DNA of 64,000 nt from Euglena gracilis (lineage: Eukaryota > Euglenida > Euglenophyceae > Euglenales): positions 14,754,465 through 14,818,464 of the forward strand of contig CP154955.1 in NCBI GenBank assembly GCA_039621445.1, given 5' to 3'. The position numbers were made by a program, and so were the translations under genes. The notes under the pieces were generated by a model that saw only the letters and a list, made by a program, of their open reading frames with translations, ran no database searches and was not told the origin of the DNA. Positions 43,301 through 51,731 of the stretch are shown one piece after another. How positions within the stretch are numbered: position 1 is the first letter of the stretch; every line of letters starts with the position of its first letter.

Positions 43301-44511
43301 TCAGGGAACACAATTTCAAAATTGCTGCGGGGCATGAACAAAAATTTCTGCGCAGAGCAGCCAGTTGCAGAAAGAATTATTCTGCTGTGTGTGAAACCAT
43401 GATTCGAGCAACGAAAACAGGTCCTGGAAACAGGTCCGGGGTGGTTTCGTTATTTCGGGGGGGGGGGGGTTATTAGTTGGTGGGGCTTATCATGATTTGG
43501 GGGATTCACACCATTCTTGCTTCACAACTTTGCAGTGTCGTCGGGGTTTGTCGCCGGAAGTGCTTGGCCGTCACATTGGACAGGGGACCATCTTTGGTGC
43601 GGGAGAGTAAACGTGATACAATGCCGGAAAGAATAACGCCACCGGCTGGGAGGAGTCACACAAATGGGGGGCGGCCCGGTTGATACGGCGGGATGGAATG
43701 GGGGCTGCGAAGCATCAGGTCCCCGTCATAGCCGAGGTCTCTGCCTGTGGCCTGCTGTGCCACAGTGCACGTCCACCCCGACACCCAAGCAATCATAAAT
43801 ACCAAAAAATTCTGAAATATTATTGAAAAATTAAATAATGTAATAATAAATTAATACTAATAAACCAACATCCAAGAGTATTATTCAAATACATTTTGGG
43901 TCCGTGGGGTAACCCCCCCCCCCAAATAAGACCCCCCCAAAAATAAGGCCCCCCCTGGGCCAATCGAGCAAAACTCCAAAAATAAGACCCCCCATAAATA
44001 AGACCCCCCTTGATGGCGCGAAGCGCCGGCGACGGTGAAATTTTTCACTGAAACAGTATTAAAAAAACCAATTTCATGCGCAAAAATGGTGAAATTTCAA
44101 AAAATTTCCGATTTTTGAAGTGCAAAAAAACATGCTAAATGTCAAATTACACCAATCTACACATGGCGCGAAGCGCCGAAGGAAAAATTTTTAGCACTCT
44201 TGGGAACCTGAAAAATGGTGCTTTTTCGGGCCTGGGTCGGTCAAGAAAAAATCCAAAAATAAGACCCTCCCAAAAATAAGACCCCCCCTGGAGGCTTCCA
44301 GCAACGGACCCAAAAAAATAAGACCCGGGTCTTATTTTTTTGGGGGGGGGTTTATTCCTCCGGTGAACTGTCGGACCAACGACTGTTCCGTGGGGGTTGG
44401 GTTTGCCGGCCCGGGGGGGCCAGCACACACGCCCCAGCCGTCGCCCGCCGTGCGGCGCGGGCCGCCCCCCACCGCCACCGCCACGAGGAGCAGCCAGCAC
44501 CGGCGCCGCAT
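32348..44511 (-). CDS. Glycosyltransferase-like gene, copy 1 (many exons)
   Basis: Exons on the minus strand read in order. A signal peptide or anchor (MRRRCWLLLVAVAVGGG, 44,511-44,431) comes first. WTCTVAQQATGRDLGYDGDL (~43,780-43,700) and NLIDGLSRPTVGTVEAARPQ (~42,119-41,935) follow. Clear GT/AG-bounded exons are 40,201-40,080, 39,294-39,175, 38,721-38,576, 38,134-38,006, 36,614-~36,430, 36,339-36,249 and 33,946-33,766, with the last exon at 32,713-32,348. The end, DFRTWEALASGALVFVDRM then YYLTHPLEARAVARAGHQHA and SRMDHVLW, matches the nucleotide-sugar-binding half of GT-B type glycosyltransferases in protists. Likely a secretory-pathway enzyme; donor and acceptor unknown. Several inner exons (43.6-42.5, 35.9, 35.0 kb) have ambiguous frames. 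Confidence 0.7.
33490..33655. repeat. Alternating purine-pyrimidine TG/CG tract (copy 1)
   Basis: Long TGTGTGCACGTG/CGCATGCG-like alternation in an intron of the glycosyltransferase gene; counterpart 52,700-52,830 has diverged in length. Possible left-handed DNA former. Confidence 0.55.
33766..33946 (-). CDS. Glycosyltransferase copy 1: conserved C-terminal exon
   Basis: YLRLLHHARIIVTCQPAHWE then TDFRTWEALASGALVFVDRM, the diagnostic block of the family: a Trp/Glu in TWEA that in GT-B enzymes contacts the nucleotide sugar, and GALVFVD. 181 nt with CAG acceptor and GT donor; counterpart 52,958-53,138 is the same length. Confidence 0.85.
34117..34714. mobile_element. TIR insertion present only in duplication copy 1
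   Basis: Copy 2 lacks this block (empty site near 53,307). Its ends are inverted: TAAACCCCCCCTAATAA at the left and, as complement, TAAACCCCCCCCAATAA at the right. TGT or TG flanks both sides as a possible target duplication. Inside are an ~83-bp A-rich run (34,158-34,242), C-run blocks to 34,392, and a TTAGGGCACTGCGCAC direct repeat. No ORF of note. Confidence 0.7.
36249..36339 (-). CDS. Glycosyltransferase copy 1: internal exon
   Basis: After CAACAG: GLCLAGGVVPYGEPFGVRTR then SVLVRFHPLA, then GTGGGC donor. Counterpart 54,902-54,992. Confidence 0.68.
36430..36614 (-). CDS. Glycosyltransferase copy 1: internal exon
   Basis: CGCAG acceptor, then NPWYDVPPYRALVYFKRAYV, RRAVGVSTEVARLCPLNVAP and MHYAIFDPWLLPRTARAGQ. 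The 3' edge differs between copies by an 8-bp ATGGGGTA-type repeat. Counterpart ~55,078-55,262. Confidence 0.72.
38006..38134 (-). CDS. Glycosyltransferase copy 1: internal exon
   Basis: Forty-three codons, phase 0: WLYGVGRRGGLLPTPYHVSL then INGSWLDPSMTRRTIVIDFK, between CTCAG and GTGTGC. Counterpart 56,663-56,791. The same frame is open upstream to ~38,270 (a possible extra exon), where a C-run differs between copies. Confidence 0.72.
38576..38721 (-). CDS. Glycosyltransferase copy 1: internal exon
   Basis: Reads VYQGLQRHPFVNLTILPTFA then TLEAVQRFDWLVLLPRPHP, after GGCAG and before GTGCAG. Counterpart 57,232-57,377. The FDWLVLLPRP stretch looks like the closing strand of a Rossmann-type domain. 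Confidence 0.75.
39175..39294 (-). CDS. Glycosyltransferase copy 1: internal exon
   Basis: Forty codons, phase 0 to 0: VPALLRIPRPWLRMLRQANV then ALAPPAISTGTQSMNREWRQ, between GGAG and GTGTGG. Counterpart 57,831-57,950. It joins in frame to the next exon, with CAGGTGT at both intron edges. Confidence 0.75.
40080..40201 (-). CDS. Glycosyltransferase copy 1: internal exon
   Basis: CCAG acceptor, then NDMWRSLNTTQFVRTHTGPE and LVVGIAILYNIRAQDSQGRN, then a GT donor at 40,079. Counterpart 58,734-58,855. Confidence 0.6.
40301..40362. repeat. ACGC/AC microsatellite (copy 1)
   Basis: About ten ACGC units followed by AC units; counterpart 58,960-59,008. Confidence 0.9.
40975..41071. repeat. 97-bp near-perfect palindrome, copy 1
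   Basis: CTTAGGCGGCC... reads the same on both strands around a centre at GCGCATATGCGC, with one or two mismatches (CGAATTC versus CAAATTC; one extra A in the A-run). Second copy at 59,630-59,726. Flanked by GACCCCCCC and GGGGGGTC, which extend the pairing. Confidence 0.92.
41935..42119 (-). CDS. Glycosyltransferase copy 1: internal exon
   Basis: ALLRRFSHRNLIDGLSRPTV then EAARPQNLYRSHSHQVRFAR and MVTGDPRCPANGV in one minus frame; identical counterpart at 60,587-60,771. Edges approximate. Confidence 0.45.
43909..44355. mobile_element. C-rich TIR element with AATAAGACCCCCC repeats, copy 1
   Basis: Starts GGTAACCCCCCC and ends GGGGGTTTATT, roughly inverted. The interior holds about eight AATAAGACCCCCC-type motifs, two GGCGCGAAGCGCC hairpins (44,014 and 44,165) and a perfect 36-bp palindrome at 44,309-44,344 (CCCAAAAAAATAAGACCC and its complement). 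Counterpart 62,556-63,000. End motif resembles the copy-1-only element at 34,117. Confidence 0.6.
44431..44511 (-). CDS. Glycosyltransferase copy 1: first exon, signal peptide/anchor
   Basis: ATG at 44,511; MRRRCWLLLVAVAVGGG is a positively charged start plus hydrophobic core. A GT donor follows GGCTGGGGC at 44,430. Copy 2 has the same exon at 63,154-63,074. A 2-bp AC difference just downstream would lie in the intron. Confidence 0.6.
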
Positions 44512-45022
44512 CGGTCGGGGGCACGGTGCCCAGCCTGGCCGACATCGACAGCGCTGAGGGACGGGGGAAACAGCGCCCCCCCCCCCCCCCCCCCCGGAAG
44601 GGCCAAGGCACGTTGGGGAGCGCAGAGGGGGGGGGAGGTCAGGTCCAGGCTCAAGGCCGGGGGTACCAGGGCGGGCTCAATTTTCCTGGCGGGGCAGGAG
44701 TTGGCCAGCCACCCCACAAATGACAGCGTTTTTGACTTCTCGATATTTCAAAAAAAAGCATGGATAAATTTCCATGACGCCCAAAATGCATAAATTCCTA
44801 ATCGTTCCGAAAAAATATGATTTCCTTTTTAAAATCAGCACAAAACAGTTTCGGCCATTTTTATGTCAATAAAGGGGAAAAAAACCTGAAATTCTGGGGA
44901 GCCACCCCCGGAAAGTTGGCCTCTGGGTCTGTAAACCCCCCACTCCCGTTTGCCACAAAAAACGCCATGTCTGCCTGATGTGACACAGACCGTTCCCCCG
45001 TTTGCTATTTACACCCTGCGGC

Positions 45023-46228
45023 CAGGCATTATTTTTTTAAGGCGCCTTAAAAAACCTTAAAAAACCTTAAAAAACCTTAAAAAAATCACCCCGGGAAGTT
45101 TTTCTTCCCCGTGATGACCTTAAAAAACCTTAAAAATTCTCCCTGAGAAAAATTTTCTTGCACCAAACAAATAATGGCATGTCTGAAACCCCGCATAAAG
45201 CCAGTCAATGCAGAAGCGGTTGTGAACAAACAATATGAAAACCGGATTGTTTGCCAAGGTTTCTGGCATAGTTCGGTTGGCCTCGGTTCACCAAAGGCTG
45301 TGACACACGGCCAGAAAAAGCAAAACTTGCAACCACATGTTTCAACCAAGCGTTCTCCAATTGAGCGGTGATTCCGCGAATTTTTCCCACTTTCTTGCCC
45401 AAGCACGCGAAAGTTTTGATCCCCGCACTTATGTGCAGCAGTTGGAAGAAAGACTTTCTCGTTTGGAGCAGAAACCTTGCCATGGTGGAGAAATTCCTGC
45501 TGAATTTGCAAACTTTCACGCCCAAAATCTCGAATATCGCAAGTAGGATTGAGAATTTGCAACAACAGTGGCAAAATGACACAGTGGATATCCGAACCAC
45601 AATCGCCGATTTGCAGACCCGCAATGCGGCAACCCGTGCACCCACACCGGATATTCGCGGAATCAAGGCCACCATGACCGATTTGCACAAAAAAATTGCA
45701 ACAGGATGTTGGTAACATTGAATCTGTGTTGGCTAAGGTGCAAGGATTTTGTGATAGCCTCATGAACACCGAGAAAATAATCAAACTTTTTCATGTGAGC
45801 AATACCAAACGCGTGCCCATGCAGTGTGCCGCCATACACATTGCTCAACACCTTGTTGCATGGGATACAGAGTGGGTCACCTCGAAACTCGAAATTCGAA
45901 ACCATCCATTTTTTTCATTGCAATTACTTTAAATTTCTGACCCTATTTGAGACATTTGCTTGCCTGTTGACAATAACTGTCCCTCATGGACCGTCCTGAT
46001 CCCCATGCTTCGCCCTAGGCTTCTTCCTTGGGCGTTCCAAAGCCACAGAGGAGTCTGAAGCCATAGGCCATTTTCGGGGTTTGACATTTTAGCTGAGGAA
46101 AAAAATGCCTTAAAAAACCTCAAAATTTTTTTAAAATCCTCAAAAAACCTTAAAAACCTTAAAAAACCTTAAAAAAATGCCTTTAATTTTTTTTTTTGAG
46201 AAATTTCACCTTAAAAAAATAATGCCTG
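45023..46228. mobile_element. hAT-like DNA transposon, degenerate or non-autonomous
   Basis: 20-bp perfect inverted ends (CAGGCATTATTTTTTTAAGG at 45,023-45,042 and its complement at 46,209-46,228), flanked by a perfect 8-bp direct repeat CCTGCGGC (45,015-45,022 and 46,229-46,236). An 8-bp target duplication with ends starting CAG is the hAT signature. Subterminal CCTTAAAAAA repeats (45,046-45,080, 45,117-45,135, 46,108-46,170) resemble hAT subterminal binding arrays. The 1.2-kb body carries only a broken coiled-coil ORF, no transposase motif. Confidence 0.85.
45337..45932 (+). pseudogene. Broken coiled-coil ORF inside the hAT-like element
   Basis: Plus frames that follow one another with shifts: HFLAQARESFDPRTYVQQLE then ERLSRLEQKPCHGG (45,337-45,546); SRIENLQQQWQNDTVDIRTT and IADLQTRNAATRAPTPD (to 45,715); QQDVGNIESVLAKVQGFCDS (45,696-45,932). 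Heptad-like spacing suggests a coiled coil. Not a transposase I recognise; could be captured host sequence. Confidence 0.4.
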
Positions 46229-46239
46229 CCTGCGGCCCC

Positions 46240-47340
46240 CTTCCCCCCTCCCCCTCCCCCTCCCCCTCCCGCCCCTGGGCACATCCAGAGGGACGCCACT
46301 TTGGATTTCACGTGACCTTTTTTGGCATCATGACATACATGCTGACGTGCAGTTGCCAACCACCTCCCCCCAAGGCGACTGTTGATTCACCTGGTAGACC
46401 ATGCACTCCACTTCAATCCCAGCCGGATCAAAAGTTGAGACAAATCCCAGCGGGATCACAATTTTGGGTACAATTCTGGCCTCTGGATATATTTTGGGTG
46501 CAACTCTGGCTGAATATTTCATTTTTGGTTTGGTCTTAAGCTCTATGTTGCTTTCCAAAGTCCGTGAGTTTTATTTGCATCTTCTCTGTGAACTGGAAAA
46601 AAATTTGGGCAGAAAACGGCCTCTCACAGGTTTGGAAGCGGATGCTCTGCCACTGAGGCAATCGCCGTGTTTGACATTGAAAAAAGTTCTACTTTAACAC
46701 AAAAAAAGAGTTCCCGTTAATTTCTGTGTTCAAAACATGGTTTGGCAAAAATGGTTACCGGAGCTGGTTACCGGAGCCTCTGTCTGTGGAGGCTGGTTAC
46801 CTGGAGCCTCCGCGGAGGCAATCAATCAGGTGGGATTCCACTTTGCGGTAGAGCCCGAAATTGCTGTGGCTACATATACAGTGCAGTGTATCGCAGTTAC
46901 AACATGTTCACATTTTTATGCATTCTGGGGTTTTGTCATTATGATCAATCCTTCCGTTCCCATCAGTTGCAGCCATTCTTGAATGGATATCCCCAATCAG
47001 CACTAATGTTTTTGCAATTGCGGATAACTGCGGATAATTATGGATAACTACAGATAACTACAGATGAGAATTTGACACCCTAACTACAGATAAATGCCAA
47101 TCTCTGGTTTGGGTGACAGTTAGGGTTAAGGTTAGGGTTCAGGGCAGGGATAGAGTTGGGTTTACAATCAGGGTTAAGGATAGGTTTTGGGTATGTATCC
47201 CCCTGGGCACGGTTCCTAGTGGTCCAGTGAGGTCCACTTTCTTTATGGCACCCCGATGGAGGATTGCACCGTTTTTTTTGGTGAGTTCTGTTTTTTTTTA
47301 GGAAGTGGGCCGAGGTTAAAGTAATCGTTATGAAGGGATG
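46240..47340. other. Repeat-like intergenic DNA
   Basis: Holds a CTGGTTACCGGAGC direct repeat (46,753-46,815), TGCGGATAA-type repeats (47,020-47,070) and GTTAGGGTT-like sequence at 47,118-47,180. No gene recognised. Confidence 0.45.
46605..46675 (-). tRNA. tRNA-like sequence (A-box half), probably pseudogene or SINE head
   Basis: The minus strand reads GCCTCAGTGGCAGAGCATCC, a good D-arm/A-box, then a CTTCCAA anticodon-like loop. The anticodon stem does not pair and no GGTTCGA-type B-box follows. Not a working tRNA; maybe a tRNA-derived repeat. Confidence 0.25.
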
Positions 47341-47349
47341 AAAAATTTT

Positions 47350-49040
47350 TGGTCGAACTTGGGGCTAAAATTCATCTGAAATTTTGGCATAATTTAGGCC
47401 TAAAATTAATCCTAACCCGAACCTCATCCCAAACCAAACACCTAACCTGTACCTCGACTCGAGTACGCCTTGCATACGATTTTTCCAGTACATCTCCTGT
47501 GGGATGCCCCCCACCCCTCCATATAAAACAAGTAGTTTGGGGCTGCCGTCAGGTGTTTGTGAAGCCAGACAGTAAGCTGCAGTGCCTTCCATATGCCCCG
47601 GAGGCGAAATTTGGATTGAATCGTTTTAAGCCCCCCCACCTGAGCATATGCCTTTGTCCAGCGTTGAGTGCAATGATTTATGGTTCAAGCACAGCCTGTT
47701 TGTGTGCGTGTGTGTGTGTGCGTGCGTGCGTGTGTGTGGTGTCTGTGTGTGCGTGCGCATACATGGGTGCGTGCATGTGTGTGTTTTTGTGCCACCTATG
47801 TGCAGCTTTTCTTTTACGCCCTTTTGATGTGTCATTTGTCATTGTGTCATTGGTCTTGTGTCGGAGCTGTGCTTTTCCGCCTTTCTTTCACGTAAAACCT
47901 GGTGTTGGCAAACGCTTTGCCGTCCTTCTGCCCGCGCCTGTGGCTGCTGAACAGACCACCTGTCCTTCGGTGCTTGGAGTGCCACCAGGGTCCCAGAAAT
48001 GAAAATCCCCCAGCAGCGTGCCAATCGATAAGCGTTCTATTTCCCCTCCGCCCACAATTGCACAGCAAGGCCAAATTGGGTGCACCCAAATCCAAATCCA
48101 AACCCCAACCACTTCCCTATCCCTATTCCTAACCCTGACCCTAAAGCAAACTCTAATCCTAACCTTAACCATAAGCCTAACTGTATCTGTATCCCCAACT
48201 GGAACCCTGACCCTGACCCTATCATGACCCAATGCGTATCTGTGACCCCAACCCTGCCCCAAGCCCGTAACCCAAACCCAAACCCTATCTCTATCCCTAA
48301 CCCAAGTCCCAACCCACCCTGAACCGAACCAACCCCTCAGCCCACGTACTGTAGAGGCCGTGGGCGAGGGAAGGGGGCACGACGGCAATCAGGGTGGTGA
48401 GAAGGGGGTGCCACCCAAACGAATGCCGAGAGAGGCCAAAGGGAGGCCGGGGGCTGTTGAGCCCGCTCTGAATGAATGCGGCCGGGTGGAGTGGATTGCA
48501 TTGCTTTCGTTCAGTGGCAGTGATGGAGTTACAATTGCCCTCTCCCTGTTTGCTGAAATGATTTCGGCCTCGCAAAAGCTCCATGAAAGTTGAAAATAAA
48601 CAATCTCTTGTCGAGAATGCCAACTGAATGAAAAGAAAACGCCCATAAACAACCATAAGGAAAACAAACAAATGTGAATGTGAGCAAATTCTGGCGATTC
48701 TTCCCAACTCCTGGACTACCATTTGATCAAATAAACACGAATTTCTTTTTAGAGGGCAACAACAGCCGGGAAAAAAACTCCACAAACAGGGCTTGCAAAT
48801 ACGAGGCCTTCTTGCCAAGGAGCGACAAGGGAATCACTGGGGCCAAAGACTGAGGGAGGGATCCGGCAACACCGACACCATCACCGTCCGTGTGAATGCA
48901 CCTTGGGGTGAGTCCGCCTCACTGTAAGGCGGCCCAGTGCCAGAGAAACCCAAAGAGCACCCACTGTCAAATTAATTGTTAATTAATCAAAATAATCATG
49001 GTATTGTCAAAGAAATGAAAGAGACGATTGTGAAAAGGCT
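47350..49040. other. No clear gene; degenerate CCCTAA tract at 48,085-48,320
   Basis: A GT/TG microsatellite lies at 47,700-47,790. 48,085-48,320 is a degenerate array of CCTAACCCT, CCAAATCCAAA and ACCCTGACCCT units resembling interstitial telomeric sequence. 47,440-47,640 (minus) and 48,420-48,593 (plus) are open but unrecognised. Confidence 0.45.
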
Positions 49041-49136
49041 TTTCAGAAAAGCATCTCTGTTCAGATCCATGGTCCGTGTCTTGTTGGCTGATGTCCAGCT
49101 GTCTCCCACCGGGATGATGCACCAAAGCAGGCACCC

Positions 49137-49680
<544 letters not shown>

Positions 49681-49794
49681 CACATGGACAAACACAAAAT
49701 GGGTTTCAAGCCTTGTTGCGTATTCTCATTCATTCTTTTTGCTTTTCCCCCCCTCTGTTCGCTTGTGTGCTCGCTGTGCGGGGAATAAACTCAG

Positions 49795-49971
49795 CTATCC
49801 CCCCGAAAGAAAGCCAGGCTCCACACAGGGAGATGTGGGGCACAGCCTGGCCAGCGCGGTCCACAGCACGTGGTCCATGCGGGACACCGTGCGGTGGTAC
49901 CGCAGCGCGTGCTGGTGCCCGGCCCGGGCCACCGCGCGGGCCTCCAGCGGGTGCGTCAGGTAGTATCGCAG
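49795..49971 (-). CDS. Third copy of the glycosyltransferase last exon
   Basis: LRYYLTHPLEARAVARAGHQ then HALRYHRTVSRMDHVLWTAL, nearly identical to the last exon of copies 1 and 2. It then ends differently (ARLCPTSPCVEPGFLSGG, TAG at 49,797-49,795). Flanks also match the copy 1 region: TCTTGTTGG-containing DNA at 49,043-49,120 resembles 32,370-32,430, with a CA microsatellite in between. No upstream exons recognised to 50,664. It may be the tail of a further paralogue cut by the assembly gap, or a relic. Confidence 0.65.
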   Translation of the reverse strand: MRYYLTHPLEARAVARAGHQHALRYHRTVSRMDHVLWTALARLCPTSPCVEPGFLSGG

Positions 49972-50664
49972 CTTGCGGTGAGGCCAGCCCCGCGCTGAGT
50001 GGCACATGTGGCACGTGTGGCACGGGTGACACATGTGACACGTGTGACACGTGTGTGGCCCCGCCTTCCTGGGCCCAGGGCAAAGTTGTATATGGAAGAT
50101 TCAATATTACGAATGGCTGGGGCATTGTGCAAATACGCAACCTCCAAGATTTTTTTAACATTTCCAATACCGGGGCCCGAGGTGAAAGGCAACCCGAATT
50201 GGTGTCACTGGACGCCCCCAAGGCCCGGGCACGAAAGCTGCGGCTTGGAACTTTGCGGTCTGTGGGCACAAATCTCCCAAAGCAGAGTAACCGGAAACGC
50301 TCAGAAATGAAATGAGGGGACTCCATTGCGGATTTGGGCAATGGCACCCCTGAATTTTCATTGAAATTTCATTAAATCTTTCATACAAATTTTCATTTCG
50401 TTGTTGCGCATTGCATAACGAGTTCACTTTTTTGAAATTCCAAAAGTGGGTGACCATTGCGCATTTGCGCACTGGCAACACCACTTAATATATAAAAATT
50501 GTTTCTGTTGTGCATTTGCACAACGGTCGCGCTCATTTAGAATAAAAACTTAAGAGTCCACTGCTAACGTGCGATATGAATTCTCAATTAAATTTAAGTT
50601 TCAAATTCAAATTTAATGTGGTCGTTGCACAAATGCGCAACATAACTACCTCAACACAACACAA

Positions 50665-50677
50665 NNNNNNNNNNNNN
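50665..50677. other. Assembly gap (13 N)
   Basis: Run of 13 undetermined bases 15 bp before the recognisable start of duplication copy 2. Confidence 0.99.
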
Positions 50678-51731
50678 GAAGGGCAAATTCGGAATCAGCC
50701 AACTCCGGCGAAAAAAGGCACTAAGCGGGGACTCCTAACCCAACGCGTCACAATCCAAACAACACCGCCGGCGAGCAAGGCATGGCCTCACAAGGGCAAA
50801 GGGCGGAGCCCGAGGTGTCCCGGATCCCGCTGAATTGGAAGTGATCCGGCTGCAATTTTCTTATGGAATTGATGGCGAGCCACCAGTCCCAGTCAGTTTT
50901 TTCGATTAGAACCCAGTGAAAAGCATAGGCATGATCACTGCAAGCAAGGGGGATCCAGTGGAGGTCGATGAGGAGACCGGACCCCCCCTGTCGGCGAACT
51001 GTTTCCAACTTAAAAAGAGACGCTAACCAACGAAAGCGAGCAAAAAAAAGCCATGGCCTCAGAAGTGCAAAGTGCGAAGCCCCGCGTGTCACTGAGAGGG
51101 CAAGTTTTCGAGCCTACTTGGAAGCCAAATCTGTGCCAATCTTCTTTCAGGAAATGAAAAAACATCACGCTTCATGTACGGTTGGTGTGATGGGATGATT
51201 TCTAAAAAAAATGTCAACATCAAACAATGTGGGCAATGTTGTCCGAGCGGTCTTTCAATCCTTCGCACATCCTGGCTTTTTGCTGTAACGCATGCCACGA
51301 CATGCATGACACACCCATTGAGGGCGATTACGGTTCGTGAGTCGCAGAGAACGGAATGGAAGAGAAGATGGTCAGGGTGCCTTCGGATTCAGCGTCCTAA
51401 TCCGACGCCGCTTCACCGTCAATGGGCCTGACAACAGAGAAGCTTTTGAACGGCAGCGCCAAAACCAAAAAGCCTGGGGATTTCAAAAAATATCTTCAAA
51501 AATTTCAAAAAAGCTTTCAAAAAAAGCTCTCGTCCATCACGAGAGCCTTCTCTGTCCAAATCCATAGTCCGGGTCTTGTTGGCCAAGGTCTGGCGGCCTC
51601 CAAGAAACACACCAACAACAACCAACAACAGGCAAAAGAATGCTTCCCCTCGTTCCACCCACCCTTGCTCCACCATCGCCATTGTTGGCAGGCCCGATCG
51701 AATACCCCACCCACACCCAAATGTCAACCTG

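Larger units (their letters stand above)
31272..45358. repeat. Segmental duplication, copy 1
   Basis: From GAATCAGCCAACTCCGGCG at 31,272 this segment matches 50,692-64,000 in the same orientation, with an offset that drifts from 19,420 to 18,642 through indels. Larger differences: ~247 bp at 31,402-31,648 only here, ~598 bp at 34,117-34,714 only here, and a ~63-bp TA-rich insertion only in copy 2. Long stretches are base-identical by eye. The right limit is set by the end of the window, not by divergence. Confidence 0.97.

Noticed and set aside
43535-43612. Plus frame CRRGLSPEVLGRHIGQG ending in TAA after a CAG
   Set aside because: The minus frame of the same bases (SRTKDGPLSNVTAKHF) is equally open and agrees with the surrounding gene direction.
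44431-44570. AC dinucleotide difference as a frameshift that kills copy 1
   Set aside because: It falls just after the GT donor at 44,430, so it is most likely intronic.
45086-45784. 232-codon minus ORF in the hAT-like element
   Set aside because: Cys-rich and patternless, and antisense to the coiled-coil reading that fits better.
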